NCBI GenBank assembly: GCA_001464355.1 | Contig: LNEU01000026.1 | Coordinates: 1 to 64,000 of the forward strand | DNA: 64,000 nt | Direction: 5' to 3' | Source: Burkholderiales bacterium Ga0077544 | Lineage (GTDB): Bacteria; Pseudomonadota; Gammaproteobacteria; Burkholderiales; Burkholderiaceae_D | Part shown: positions 27,571-37,315 of the stretch, one piece after another | Numbering within the stretch: position 1 is the first letter of the stretch | Layout of the letters: the number at the start of each line of letters is the position of its first letter | Notes under the pieces: generated by a model | What the model was told of the DNA's origin: nothing | Seen by the model: the letters and a program-made list of their open reading frames with translations, nothing else | The model's database searches: none | Position numbers and translations under genes: made by a program

Positions 27571-28032
27571 CTACTCGTCTACTTCGTTTTCTTCTCTAAC
27601 CCGCATCGCCGCTTGTATCGCACGATGAGAAAATCCACGCTGCAGCAAGAAACGCATCTGCTTCGCGCGTCCATTTGCATCGGTTGCTACCGTCCCAAAT
27701 TTTCGCAGCCAGACTTCACGCGCCCTAGCAACCTCATCTTGTACTAATCCCGCCTTGATTTCAGTCAGTGAATCGGGATCAATATTGTGGCTCTTCAGTT
27801 CAGACAAAATTCGACTATTGCCAAAACGCGCGGCGCGGCGATTGACCAATGATTCCGAGAAACGTGTTTCTGACATGAAATTAGCCTCGGTCAGCGTATC
27901 GAGCAAGGCCTCGATGTCATCACCCTCTTGCGCGTAACGCGCCAGCTTGCGCGCCAATTCCTGACGGCTGTGTTCGCGTCCCGACAAATAACGAAGCGCC
28001 CGGGCTTTCAGACTCACTTGCAGTTTTGCCAT
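27571..28032 (-). CDS. recX: RecA regulator RecX
   Basis: 153 residues of three-helix repeats, e.g. [22 protein letters not shown] and a late [16 protein letters not shown]. RecX caps and disassembles RecA filaments. Downstream of recA with an 82-nt gap, the usual proteobacterial arrangement, so likely SOS co-regulated by partial read-through. Confidence 0.95.
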   Translation of the reverse strand: MAKLQVSLKARALRYLSGREHSRQELARKLARYAQEGDDIEALLDTLTEANFMSETRFSESLVNRRAARFGNSRILSELKSHNIDPDSLTEIKAGLVQDEVARAREVWLRKFGTVATDANGRAKQMRFLLQRGFSHRAIQAAMRVREENEVDE

Positions 28033-28114
28033 ATGAGTCTTTCCGCGCGGGCGCTTGTTTTAGAGTCGCTAAATAAGATCGCGAGTATCAAATGCTATCG
28101 GCCAAGCAATCTGC

Positions 28115-29218
28115 TTATTCAACTTCTTTCAGTTCTTTGGCTTCTTCAATTTTCTTGGAAGAAGCTTTCTTCGCAGCCGGCTCGTCCGACTTGATGGCTT
28201 CGAGCTCAGGTACACCTAAAGCAACGCGCACCTTATTTTCGATTTCACGTGCCAGATCCGGACGTTCCTTCAAATAGTTGCGTGCATTGTCTTTGCCCTG
28301 GCCGATACGTTCGCCGTTATAGCTGTACCAGGCACCGGCTTTTTCGACGATCTTGGCATCCGAGCCCAGATCCAGAATTTCGCCTTCGCGCGATGTACCT
28401 GCGCCGTACAAAATATCAAAATGCGCTTCGCGGAATGGCGGAGCGATCTTGTTCTTGACAACTTTGACCTTGGTTTCGTTACCGATGACTTCATCACCGG
28501 ATTTGATGGAACCGGTGCGACGGATGTCGAGACGCACGGATGCGTAAAATTTCAACGCATTACCACCAGTGGTAGTTTCCGGATTACCGAACATCACGCC
28601 GATTTTCATACGAATCTGGTTAATGAAAATCACCAGTGTGTTGGTACGGTTGATGCTGCCGGTCAGCTTGCGCAAGGCTTGCGACATCAAACGTGCTTGC
28701 AAACCTGGCAATGAGTCACCCATATCGCCTTCGATCTCGGCACGTGGCGTCAATGCAGCGACCGAATCGATGACGATCAGATCGACAGCGCCGGAGCGGA
28801 CCAGCGCATCGCAGATTTCCAACGCTTGTTCGCCGGTATCGGGTTGCGAAATCAGTAATTCGGACAAATTGATGCCGAGCTTTTGTGCGTAAGTTACATC
28901 GAGCGCATGTTCCGCATCGATGAAAGCGCAGGTGCCGCCCAGTTTTTGCATTTCTGCAATGGTTTGCAGCGTCAATGTGGTTTTACCCGATGATTCAGGA
29001 CCGTAGATTTCTACAACACGGCCGCGTGGCAAACCGCCGACGCCCAGTGCAATATCCAGACCGAGCGAGCCGGTGGACACAACTTGCACCTCTTCGACGA
29101 CGGCGCCGTCTTCCATGCGCATGACCGAGCCTTTACCGAATTGCTTTTCGATTTGCGCCAAGGCAGCGGCAAGTGCCTTGCTTTTGTCCGAGCTCGGTGC
29201 TGTTTTTTTATCGTCCAT
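28115..29218 (-). CDS. recA: Recombinase RecA
   Basis: 367 residues from the ATG at 29218 ([20 protein letters not shown]); a longer frame to 29263 runs through the leader. Walker [10 protein letters not shown], Walker [11 protein letters not shown], the L2 loop region [11 protein letters not shown] and a Lys/Glu-rich C-terminus that ends in acidic residues are all typical. It coats single-stranded DNA, drives recombination and triggers LexA cleavage. Confidence 0.98.
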   Translation of the reverse strand: MDDKKTAPSSDKSKALAAALAQIEKQFGKGSVMRMEDGAVVEEVQVVSTGSLGLDIALGVGGLPRGRVVEIYGPESSGKTTLTLQTIAEMQKLGGTCAFIDAEHALDVTYAQKLGINLSELLISQPDTGEQALEICDALVRSGAVDLIVIDSVAALTPRAEIEGDMGDSLPGLQARLMSQALRKLTGSINRTNTLVIFINQIRMKIGVMFGNPETTTGGNALKFYASVRLDIRRTGSIKSGDEVIGNETKVKVVKNKIAPPFREAHFDILYGAGTSREGEILDLGSDAKIVEKAGAWYSYNGERIGQGKDNARNYLKERPDLAREIENKVRVALGVPELEAIKSDEPAAKKASSKKIEEAKELKEVE

Positions 29219-29258
29219 GAGGATTCTTTCGACGGTTGGGTATTGAAACAAAATGGCT

Positions 29259-29279
29259 TGCAAGCGATTTTTGCTTGCA
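29259..29279 (-). other. Short hairpin in recA leader
   Basis: A 7-bp perfect inverted repeat (arms 29259-29265 and 29273-29279, TGCAAGC type) lies in the untranslated leader between promoter and ATG. Role unknown; it may influence stability or translation. Confidence 0.35.
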
Positions 29280-29287
29280 GAAACCGT

Positions 29288-29316
29288 ACTGTATAAAAAA
29301 ACAGTGCTTTGTGCAA
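29288..29316 (-). promoter_or_regulatory. recA promoter with LexA (SOS) box
   Basis: On the minus strand: -35 TTGCAC (29311-29316), a 17-bp spacer and -10 TACAGT (29288-29293). A LexA box, CTGT-N8-ACAG with an A/T-rich core, occupies 29289-29304 and overlaps the -10, as in the E. coli recA operator. It predicts LexA repression and DNA-damage induction of recA-recX. Confidence 0.88.
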
Positions 29317-29453
29317 GCGCCTTCTGAATATTTTCTAGTGAGTAGCTAAAAAAGCAACCTTGGAGACTTTAACCACCGGCAGCCTCACTCTGAAAATCCA
29401 CGTAAAATCCGGCTCATTATGCGAACCATCCGGCCCACCCAGCGACTTCCCAC

Positions 29454-30122
29454 ATGCCCACATACGCCGATTTAATTGAAGTCGCCTATAAAAAGGAGCG
29501 CGTCAGCGGTCGCCGCATGGCAAAGCAACTCGGGATATTAGAAGAGCACGGGTTAAAGAAGGTCATGAAAAAAGTCGCTGGCGACCAATCACTTGATATT
29601 TTGATCAAGCGGCGCCGCCAACAAGCTATCGATGCGGCGTCAAAAATCGCCGCACGTAAACAGGCTAAGCTAGCCGTCCGCATAGCCGCGGCGACGGCGC
29701 CAGACCCAAGTACCTGGCTCGCGTGGTTTGATGGTGCAAGCCATCCGAACCCAGGGAAAATGGGGATAGGCGGTCTGCTTAAAAATCCGGAGGGGGGCTT
29801 GGTAGCAAGCATCAGCTCCTCGGCCGGCCAGGGCGATAGTAGCGAAGCGGAATATCTAGCGCTGCTGGCCGTTCTGCGGGCGGCAGTCGATGCGTGTGCG
29901 AACAAGCTGATCGTCTATGGCGACAGCCGCGTGGTACTGGACGACGTGCAAACCAAGGCAGCCGGTGCGCCCATACTGGCCAGCCATAGAACACGCGCCC
30001 GGCAATTGATCGCGCAATTGAAAAACGTCACCTTTATCTGGATTCCACGCAGGAAAAATGACATGGCAGACGCGCTATCGCAGCAAGCCATCAAACTCCC
30101 TTCCATTAATCTGTCATCATGA
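29454..30122 (+). CDS. RNase H-like protein with basic N-terminal extension
   Basis: 222 residues. The C-terminal 135 residues carry a full RNase HI active site: Asp in FDGASHPNPGKMG, Glu in SSEAEYLALLAVL, Asp in VYGDSRVVL and the final Asp in NDMADALSQQA. Before it stand about 85 residues that are helical and rich in Lys/Arg/Ala (for example GLKKVMKKVAGDQ), not the typical rnhA start and not the hybrid-binding domain of eukaryotic RNase H1. Could bind RNA/DNA hybrids. ATG 29454 has no clear ribosome site. The housekeeping rnhA is probably elsewhere. Confidence 0.82.
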   Translation: MPTYADLIEVAYKKERVSGRRMAKQLGILEEHGLKKVMKKVAGDQSLDILIKRRRQQAIDAASKIAARKQAKLAVRIAAATAPDPSTWLAWFDGASHPNPGKMGIGGLLKNPEGGLVASISSSAGQGDSSEAEYLALLAVLRAAVDACANKLIVYGDSRVVLDDVQTKAAGAPILASHRTRARQLIAQLKNVTFIWIPRRKNDMADALSQQAIKLPSINLSS

Positions 30123-30243
30123 ACAAAAAACGTCTGCCGCAGTAACGGCTACGGATGACAAGCAGCACAAGGCATCAACACTTGTCTTGCCGCTGCAGAC
30201 GAAACCCAATAGACTACAAACCAACTTTCTCACTCCCTCCCCT

Positions 30244-30960
30244 ATGCGAATTTTGCTTGCCGAAGACGACAGTGTGCTGGCCGATGGCTTGACGCGATCC
30301 TTGCGCCAATCCGGTTATGTCACTGATTGCGTTAAAAATGGTTTGGAGGCGGACTCGGCCTTGTCTACTCAAGACTTTGATTTACTGATACTCGATCTGG
30401 GACTGCCAAAGATGTCCGGGCTGGAGGTCTTGCAACGCCTGCGCGCGCGCAATTCGCATTTGCCGGTCTTGATTCTGACAGCCGGCGATTCGATAGAGCA
30501 GCGCGTCAAGGGGCTGGATCTGGGTGCAGACGATTTCATGGCAAAACCGTTTGCTCTGTCCGAACTCGAAGCACGCGTGCGCGCGCTGACGCGACGCGGT
30601 GCCGGCGGTGGCCCTACCGTGATCAAGCACGGTCCGCTGTCTTACGATCAAGTCGGCCGCATCGCTTACATTAATGAGCAGATGCTGGATTTATCGGCGC
30701 GCGAACTTGGTTTGCTGGAAGTGCTTTTGCAACGCAGTGGCCGCCTAGTATCCAAAGAGCAACTAGTTGATCATCTGTGCGAATGGAGCGAAGAAGTCAG
30801 CAATAATGCGATTGAAGTGTATGTACATCGCCTGCGTAAAAAGATAGAAATCGGCGGGCTGCGCATCGCTACGGTCCGCGGTCTCGGTTACTGTCTCGAA
30901 AAATTTGCCGAACCTGCCGCCCCTAACGCAGCACCGAACACCGTCACGCCATCACACTGA
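30244..30960 (+). CDS. OmpR-family response regulator, TctD/QseB-like
   Basis: 238 residues from the ATG at 30244 where the receiver domain starts (MRILLAEDDSVLADG). Phospho-acceptor Asp51 (LLILDLGLPKMSG), Lys101 (MAKPF) and a C-terminal winged-helix DNA-binding domain (LSARELGLLEVLL... VHRLRKKIE... IATVRGLGY). A short Ala/Pro tail follows. Ends 7 nt before the sensor kinase; together they precede the symporter genes and probably control their expression. Confidence 0.94.
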   Translation: MRILLAEDDSVLADGLTRSLRQSGYVTDCVKNGLEADSALSTQDFDLLILDLGLPKMSGLEVLQRLRARNSHLPVLILTAGDSIEQRVKGLDLGADDFMAKPFALSELEARVRALTRRGAGGGPTVIKHGPLSYDQVGRIAYINEQMLDLSARELGLLEVLLQRSGRLVSKEQLVDHLCEWSEEVSNNAIEVYVHRLRKKIEIGGLRIATVRGLGYCLEKFAEPAAPNAAPNTVTPSH

Positions 30961-30967
30961 CGCTGCA

Positions 30968-32512
30968 ATGCCTGACGCACACCGACTGAATCCGCCCGCC
31001 GTCGATGTGAACGCATCGAATGCAGCCAATGAAGGTGGCGAACAAGCGGAAGAGCGCACCCAGCGCTCTTTATTCGGTGAAATTCTCGACTGGATGCTGG
31101 TGCCGCTTTTATTACTGTGGCCACTCAGTATTGCCATCACCTACCTCGTCGCCAAGTCGATTGCCAACGAACCTTTTGATCGTGCGCTGGAAGACAAGGT
31201 CACCGTCGTCGCACAGCAAGTCAAGGAAGTAAACGGCAAAGTCATCACGCGCCTGACCGGCCCAGCGACCGATATCCTGCATGCCGACAATGTCGACAAT
31301 GTCTATTATCAAATTCTCGATTCGCGCGGCATCATGGTCGAAGGTGATCCGGAAATGCCCTTGCCGACGAATGAAGACCCACCGCAGCCTTGGGCGACGA
31401 AATTTCGTTACGATTTTGTCCGCAATACCGAAGTACGCATCGCTTACATCTATGTCGATCTGCACAAGACGCAGGTCGCGCCACAGTTGAGCATAGAACC
31501 GCGCCTGGCCCTGGTTCAAATTGGCGAAACGCTGGAGAAGCGCTCGCAACTGGTCAATCAGATCATCAAGGGCGTGATCGTGCCCGAATTCATTATTCTG
31601 CCGATGGCACTGATACTTGTGTGGTTTGCATTGACGCGCGGCTTGCGGCCGTTGGCCGAACTGCAGCAACGCATACGTGCACGCCGCCCCGACGATTTAA
31701 GTCCTATTGACTCGGGCTATGTTCCGGAAGAGATCCTGCCCCTGGTCGGCTCGCTGAATGACATGCTGGAGCGCCTGTCGCAGAGTATCAATATACAAAA
31801 GCGCTTCATTGCCGATGCAGCACATCAGATGAAAACCCCGCTGGCCGGCATGCGCATGCAATCCGAACTCGCATTGCGCCAAACCGATCAGGCAGAAATT
31901 CACAAGTCGCTGGAACAGCTTGCGAAAAGTTCCAAATCAGCGACGCGCATGGTCAATCAGTTGCTGGCGTTGGCACGCGCGGAAAATCAAACGCCGTCAA
32001 CCAAACCGATGCAGTTACTGGAACTATCCGAACTGGCGCGCGACACCTTGCAGAATTGGGTGCAGATATCGCTCAACAAGAAAATAGACCTCGGTTTTGA
32101 GCAGCCGGATTATCCTGTGTTGATCAAGGGTGATCCCATCATGCTGCACGAGCTGCTAAACAATCTGATCGATAACGCACTCAATTACACCCCGGCAGAC
32201 GGCAATGCGACGGTACGCGTGCGTGCGGATGAAAAAAACAAACTGGCGTTTCTGGAAATCGAAGACAACGGTCCCGGTATCGCACCGCATGAACGTGAAC
32301 ATATCTTCGAACGCTTTTATCGTATCCTCGGCAGCAATGTTGAGGGCAGCGGATTAGGTTTGGCAATCGTACGTGAAATCGCGCAGCAACATGATGCAGA
32401 AATCGACATCCTGAACAATCCGCACTGCAAGGGCCAGAAATCGCCTGGATGCCTGGTGCGCGTCACGCTGCGTCTGGAACCGAATATTGTCCCGCTTGAC
32501 TACAGTACTTGA
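30968..32512 (+). CDS. Sensor histidine kinase, TctE/QseC-like
   Basis: 514 residues from ATG 30968. Two transmembrane helices (about 40-60 and 205-230) enclose a periplasmic sensor domain of the two-component sensor kinase N family, then HAMP-like linker, H-box FIADAAHQMKTPLAG (His286), N-box LHELLNNLIDNALNYTP, and G-boxes EDNGPGIAPHE and GSGLGLAIV. The kinase is usually paired with tricarboxylate or related carbon-source transport in Burkholderiales; signal unknown here. Confidence 0.93.
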   Translation: MPDAHRLNPPAVDVNASNAANEGGEQAEERTQRSLFGEILDWMLVPLLLLWPLSIAITYLVAKSIANEPFDRALEDKVTVVAQQVKEVNGKVITRLTGPATDILHADNVDNVYYQILDSRGIMVEGDPEMPLPTNEDPPQPWATKFRYDFVRNTEVRIAYIYVDLHKTQVAPQLSIEPRLALVQIGETLEKRSQLVNQIIKGVIVPEFIILPMALILVWFALTRGLRPLAELQQRIRARRPDDLSPIDSGYVPEEILPLVGSLNDMLERLSQSINIQKRFIADAAHQMKTPLAGMRMQSELALRQTDQAEIHKSLEQLAKSSKSATRMVNQLLALARAENQTPSTKPMQLLELSELARDTLQNWVQISLNKKIDLGFEQPDYPVLIKGDPIMLHELLNNLIDNALNYTPADGNATVRVRADEKNKLAFLEIEDNGPGIAPHEREHIFERFYRILGSNVEGSGLGLAIVREIAQQHDAEIDILNNPHCKGQKSPGCLVRVTLRLEPNIVPLDYST

Positions 32513-32513
32513 T

Positions 32514-32816
32514 ATGTCGAAAAAAATAGAACAACAGGAATCCGACACCGCCCGCACGTATTGGCAAAGTACCCGCCGCCTGACATTGTGGCTGTTGCTG
32601 GTCTGGTTCTCGGTTACCTTCACAGCGATCTTCTTTGCGCGCCCCTTGTCCACTTATACCTTGCTCGGCTGGCCAATTTCTTTCTTCATGGCCGCGCAAG
32701 GCAGCATCCTGATCTATGTCGCGATCATCGCCATTTACGCAGTGCGCATGCATAAACTCGACCAGCGTTACCTGCATGACCAGCGCCGGCACAATGATAG
32801 CGGCCATGAACACTAA
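32514..32816 (+). CDS. DUF4212 protein, small subunit of sodium/solute symporter
   Basis: 100 residues with two hydrophobic helices (TLWLLLVWFSVTFTAIFFA and the FFMAAQGSILIYVAIIAIYA region). This DUF4212 family is always encoded before a large VC_2705-type symporter subunit, as here, and is presumed to be its partner. Starts 1 nt after the kinase stop (TGA-ATATG context), implying one operon with the two-component genes. Confidence 0.9.
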   Translation: MSKKIEQQESDTARTYWQSTRRLTLWLLLVWFSVTFTAIFFARPLSTYTLLGWPISFFMAAQGSILIYVAIIAIYAVRMHKLDQRYLHDQRRHNDSGHEH

Positions 32817-34842
32817 ATCATTCTTCCGTCGGCTGATGCGTTACTACGTGCTATTCACGATCGGCTTTGTGCTATTCCTTTTCTCTCTGGCCATCCTCGA
32901 ACACGAAGGTTTTCCACGCGTATGGATAGGTTACGTCTTCATGTTTTGCACGATCGTGATGTACGCGATCATCGGCGTCATCAGTCGCACATCGAACATG
33001 CTGGAGTACTACGTCGCGGGACGCCGTGTACCGGCCTTCTTCAATGGCATGGCAACTGCAGCGGACTGGATTTCTGCCGCGAGTTTCATCAGCCTGGCAG
33101 GCGGCTTGTATTTATGGGGGTTCGACGGACTCGCTTATCTGATGGGCTGGACCGGCGGCTTCGTACTACTGGCTTTGCTGATTGCCCCTTATCTGCGCAA
33201 GTTCGGCCAATACACGATTCCCGATTACCTGAGCGCGCGTTACACCGGCAAGTACAGCGATAACGTCGTGCGCATCATCGCAGTCATCGCCACCATCATC
33301 GTATCTTTCACTTACGTCGTCGCACAAATTTATGGCGTCGGCCTGATCACCTCGCGTTTTACCGGTGTCGATTTTTCAGTCGGTATTTTTCTCGGGCTGG
33401 CCAGCATCCTGGTCTGTTCCTTCCTCGGTGGTATGCGTGCCGTGACGTGGACGCAAGTCGCGCAATACATCATTCTGATCATCGCCTACATGATCCCAGT
33501 GGTATGGCTGTCGATGAAACATACGAATATCCCGGTTCCTCCGATCGCGTACGGCTCGGCAATTGCGCAATTAAGCGAGCGTGAAAAAGTCTTGATCGAC
33601 GATCCAAAAGAAAAAGAAGTGCGGGCCATCTTCAATCTATATGCCGATGATTTGGATGAAAAGCTGAAGATGCTGCCGGAATCGTGGGAAAACGGCAGAG
33701 CCGAGATCCAGCACAATCTGGAGGCATTGAAACTTGGCAATGCGCCGCTGCTGGACATCAAGCAAACCGGACGCGAACTCGCTACTTATCCCAAAGATGC
33801 CGAAGAAGCCGAACGCAAATGGATAGAAGAGCGCGCCGTCAATCGCGAACGGGCAAAGCCGCCGACACAACATACCGAACCGTTTCCCGGCGAGGATGAG
33901 GCAGCCTCGGATATCAAGCGCAACAATTTTATGGCACTGGTGTTCTGTTTGATGCTTGGCACAGCCGCGTTGCCGCACGTGCTGGTGCGCTACTACACCA
34001 CACCATCCGTCAAGGAAGCGCGTGACTCGGTGTTCTGGACCATCTTTTTCGTCATGGCGCTGTACATCACGATTCCGGCGCTGGCAGTACTGGTCAAATA
34101 CGATATTTACACGTCGCTGGTGGGTAGCGATTTTTCAAAATTGCCGGAGTGGGTTTCTTACTGGGCCAATATCGACAAGATACATCCGCTGGTTGCCATC
34201 AATGACGTCAATCGCGACGGCATCGTGCAATTAGCAGAGATAGTGATGGACGTCGACATCGTCGTACTGGCGACGCCGGAGATTGCCGGCCTGCCTTACG
34301 TTATCTCTGGCTTGATTGCAGCCGGCGGTTTGGCGGCGGCATTGTCGACCGCCGATGGCTTGTTGCTGACTATTTCGAATGCACTGTCGCATGATGTGTA
34401 TTACAAGACTGTAGATCCAACTGCGACGACGCAGAAGCGCGTCACGGTTTCCAAACTCTTGTTATTGATGGTGGCGCTGATTGCTGCGTATATCGCATCG
34501 CTCAAACCCGGCGATATCCTGTCGCTGGTAGGTGCGGCCTTCTCTCTGGCGGCATCTGCATTATTTCCAGCGCTTGCACTAGGAGCAATCTGGAAACGCG
34601 CGAATCAGGAAGGCGCCATCGCCGGCATGTTGATCGGCTTTGGCGTGTGTGCGTTCTACATGCTGCACACACATCCAACGCTGGGCGGTTCACCCGCCGC
34701 ACAATGGTTCCATATCGCCCCGATTTCGGCAGGAGTCTTCGGTGTTCCGGCTGGCATGCTGGCTATCGTCATCGTCAGCCTTTTGACGCCACCACCCGGC
34801 CATAGAACCGAAGCCATGATCATGAATTTGCGCAAGCCCTGA
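32806..34842 (+). CDS. Sodium/solute symporter large subunit, VC_2705-type (ActP-like)
   Basis: 678 residues, SSS family, with about 13 helices; the ADWISAASFISLAGGLYLWGF and AGGLAAALSTADGLLLTISNALSHDVY segments are typical of acetate/pyruvate-type SSS transporters. ATG 32806 overlaps the DUF4212 gene by 11 nt. Two features stand out: a hydrophilic insertion of about 115 residues (about 259-372, charged and helical), and a textbook EF-hand calcium loop, D467-V-N-R-D-G-I-V-Q-L-A-E478, before a later helix. Substrate (acetate or a related carboxylate) is inferred from the family. Confidence 0.9.
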   Translation: MNTKSFFRRLMRYYVLFTIGFVLFLFSLAILEHEGFPRVWIGYVFMFCTIVMYAIIGVISRTSNMLEYYVAGRRVPAFFNGMATAADWISAASFISLAGGLYLWGFDGLAYLMGWTGGFVLLALLIAPYLRKFGQYTIPDYLSARYTGKYSDNVVRIIAVIATIIVSFTYVVAQIYGVGLITSRFTGVDFSVGIFLGLASILVCSFLGGMRAVTWTQVAQYIILIIAYMIPVVWLSMKHTNIPVPPIAYGSAIAQLSEREKVLIDDPKEKEVRAIFNLYADDLDEKLKMLPESWENGRAEIQHNLEALKLGNAPLLDIKQTGRELATYPKDAEEAERKWIEERAVNRERAKPPTQHTEPFPGEDEAASDIKRNNFMALVFCLMLGTAALPHVLVRYYTTPSVKEARDSVFWTIFFVMALYITIPALAVLVKYDIYTSLVGSDFSKLPEWVSYWANIDKIHPLVAINDVNRDGIVQLAEIVMDVDIVVLATPEIAGLPYVISGLIAAGGLAAALSTADGLLLTISNALSHDVYYKTVDPTATTQKRVTVSKLLLLMVALIAAYIASLKPGDILSLVGAAFSLAASALFPALALGAIWKRANQEGAIAGMLIGFGVCAFYMLHTHPTLGGSPAAQWFHIAPISAGVFGVPAGMLAIVIVSLLTPPPGHRTEAMIMNLRKP

Positions 34843-34935
34843 ACGTTTAGTGCTGGCGGTCTGGCATATTTCTTGATAGGGTTGAGGTAGCATCTCCCCT
34901 GAAAACAATGATAGAGCGCAAGGACAGGCCAGACG

Positions 34936-36351
34936 ATGCCCAATTTTTTCGACGAGATGTATACAGATGGCGCGAAGAATGTTCGCGACCACTACCTGGA
35001 ATTCGAAGCATGGCTAGCCACCCAGTCGGACGCTACCATTGCACGCAAACGTGCCGAAGCTGATCTGATTTTCCGCCGTGTAGGTATTACGTTTGCCGTG
35101 TATGGCAACGAAGCCGGCACCGAACGCGTGATTCCATTCGACATCATCCCGCGCATGATTACCGCCAAGGAATGGGCGCATATGGAAGCCGGACTGGTGC
35201 AGCGTGTACGCACGCTGAACATGTTCATCCACGATATTTATCACGATCAGAACATCGTCAAGGCCGGCATAATCCCGCCGGAACAGATATTCCGCAACGC
35301 GCAGTACCGTCCCGAAATGCAGGGAATTTCGGTGGCATCGGATATCTATGCGCACATCGCCGGCGTCGATATCGTACGTGCCGGACAAGGCGAGTTTTAC
35401 GTACTTGAGGATAATTTACGTGTGCCGTCAGGCGTGTCTTACATGCTGGAAGACCGCAAGATGATGATGCGACTGTTCCCCGAATTGTTCGCGCGCCACC
35501 AGATCGCCCCAGTCGAACACTATCCAGACATGTTGCTCGATAATCTGCGCTCGGTCGCGCCGATAGGCGTCAGCGATCCGACCGTGGTCGTGATGACACC
35601 CGGCATGTACAACTCGGCCTACTTCGAACACGCCTTCCTGGCGCAGCAAATGGGGGTGGAACTGGTCGAAGGCCAGGATCTGTTCGTCAACGACAATGCG
35701 GTCTACATGCGCACTACACGCGGCCCCAAGCGGGTCGATGTGATCTATCGCCGCATCGACGATGATTATATGGACCCGCTCGCCTTCCGCGCCGACTCTA
35801 CCTTGGGCGTACCCGGATTGTTATCTGTCTATCGCGCCGGCCGGGTCACCTTGGCAAATGCCATCGGCACCGGCGTCGCCGACGATAAATCGATATATCC
35901 ATTCGTACCCGACATGATTCGTTTCTACCTGTCGGAAGAACCTATCCTGAATAACGTCCCGACTTTTCAGTGTCGCAAAAAGGATGAGTTGTCATACGTG
36001 CTGGCCAATCTGGAGAAGCTGGTCGTCAAGGAAGTACATGGTGCCGGCGGTTACGGCATGCTGGTCGGCCCTGCTTCCAGCAAGGCAGAGATCGAGGATT
36101 TCCGTCAGCGCATCATTGCACGTCCCGATGGTTATATTGCGCAACCGACGCTGGCACTGTCGGCCTGCCCTACTTTTGTTGACTCAGGTATCGCGCCGCG
36201 CCATATCGATTTGCGACCTTTTGTACTATCAGGCAAAACCATCTCTATGGTGCCGGGCGGCCTGACGCGCGTCGCGCTCAAAGAAGGTTCGCTGGTAGTG
36301 AATTCGTCACAAGGCGGCGGCACCAAAGACACATGGATACTGGAGAACTAA
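34936..36351 (+). CDS. Circularly permuted ATP-grasp protein of the Anbu cassette
   Basis: 471 residues of the COG2308-type circularly permuted ATP-grasp family (DUF404/DUF407). Typical segments: FDEMYTDGAKNVRDHYLEFE, IFRNAQYRPEMQGI, VLEDNLRVPSGVSYMLEDRK and KEVHGAGGYGMLVGP with the nucleotide-binding Lys and glycine loop. Expected to form an amide (peptide-like) bond with ATP. Next gene starts 1 nt after its stop. The substrate has never been defined to my knowledge. Confidence 0.93.
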   Translation: MPNFFDEMYTDGAKNVRDHYLEFEAWLATQSDATIARKRAEADLIFRRVGITFAVYGNEAGTERVIPFDIIPRMITAKEWAHMEAGLVQRVRTLNMFIHDIYHDQNIVKAGIIPPEQIFRNAQYRPEMQGISVASDIYAHIAGVDIVRAGQGEFYVLEDNLRVPSGVSYMLEDRKMMMRLFPELFARHQIAPVEHYPDMLLDNLRSVAPIGVSDPTVVVMTPGMYNSAYFEHAFLAQQMGVELVEGQDLFVNDNAVYMRTTRGPKRVDVIYRRIDDDYMDPLAFRADSTLGVPGLLSVYRAGRVTLANAIGTGVADDKSIYPFVPDMIRFYLSEEPILNNVPTFQCRKKDELSYVLANLEKLVVKEVHGAGGYGMLVGPASSKAEIEDFRQRIIARPDGYIAQPTLALSACPTFVDSGIAPRHIDLRPFVLSGKTISMVPGGLTRVALKEGSLVVNSSQGGGTKDTWILEN

Positions 36352-36352
36352 G

Positions 36353-37315
36353 ATGCTGAGCCGCACCGCCGATCACCTGTTCTGGATGGCGCGTTACACG
36401 GAACGTGCCGAAAATACCGCGCGCATGCTGGACGTCAATGTACAGACAGCGCTACTACCGCAATCCGCCCGCGCAGCCGAACAAAGCTGGCGCGCCACGC
36501 TAGGTATTTCCGAGTTGCAGGAAGCGTTTGATGAAAAATACGCCAAGCTGACACCGAAGGATGTGCTGAACTTCATGGTGAGCGACACCTCGCATCCGGC
36601 GTCGATCTCATCCTACTTGCGCGCCGCACGCGAAAATGCGCGCGCAGTACGCGGCACCTTGACGACAGAAGTATGGGAAACCCATAACACCACATGGCTG
36701 GAATTGCCGAACCAACTGCGCGAAAGTGAATTCCAGCAAGATCCAAGTCAGTTTTTTGAATGGGTCAAGCATCGCTCGCATCTGTCGCGCGGCGTGACCT
36801 TTGGCACCATGCTGTCGGACGAAGCGCTGTATTTCATTCGGCTTGGTACCTTCCTTGAGCGCGCCGACAATACAGCGCGCATACTCGACGTGAAGTTTCA
36901 CGGCGCCAGCGCCGCCATGCAATCAGGCGAAAAACTCGGCAATGAAAATCAACGCGATTTTTATTACTGGGCTGCGATCCTGCGCTCGGTTTCCGCATTT
37001 GAAATCTATCGCAAGGTGTATCGCGATGCGATCACGCCGGCACGTGTCGCCGATCTGCTGATGCTGAACGCTGACATGCCGCGCTCGCTGCTGGCGAGTT
37101 TGACGGAAGTCTTGCGCAATCTGCGTTATGTGAGCAACGATGTATCCAGCGATACGCTGCGCTTTGCAGGTAAGCTCCACGCCGACCTGAAATTCGCCCG
37201 AATTGAGGATGTTCTGGAAGAAGGCTTACACGATTACCTGACCGAATTCCTTGAAAACATATTTGAACTGGGCAATCGCGTCAGTGGCGATTTCCTGGTC
37301 CCAGTGGGGGCTTAG
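36353..37315 (+). CDS. Alpha-E domain protein
   Basis: 320-residue all-alpha protein (COG2307, DUF403) starting LSRTADHLFWMARYTERAENTARM (in parts), which contains the conserved Arg/Glu-rich N-terminal helix. A second RAD/ERADNTARILDVKF segment at about 165-180 suggests an internal repeat. Proposed to work with the permuted ATP-grasp protein as acceptor or modification scaffold; this is prediction only. Directly followed by the transglutaminase gene with abutting stop and start. Confidence 0.93.
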   Translation: MLSRTADHLFWMARYTERAENTARMLDVNVQTALLPQSARAAEQSWRATLGISELQEAFDEKYAKLTPKDVLNFMVSDTSHPASISSYLRAARENARAVRGTLTTEVWETHNTTWLELPNQLRESEFQQDPSQFFEWVKHRSHLSRGVTFGTMLSDEALYFIRLGTFLERADNTARILDVKFHGASAAMQSGEKLGNENQRDFYYWAAILRSVSAFEIYRKVYRDAITPARVADLLMLNADMPRSLLASLTEVLRNLRYVSNDVSSDTLRFAGKLHADLKFARIEDVLEEGLHDYLTEFLENIFELGNRVSGDFLVPVGA

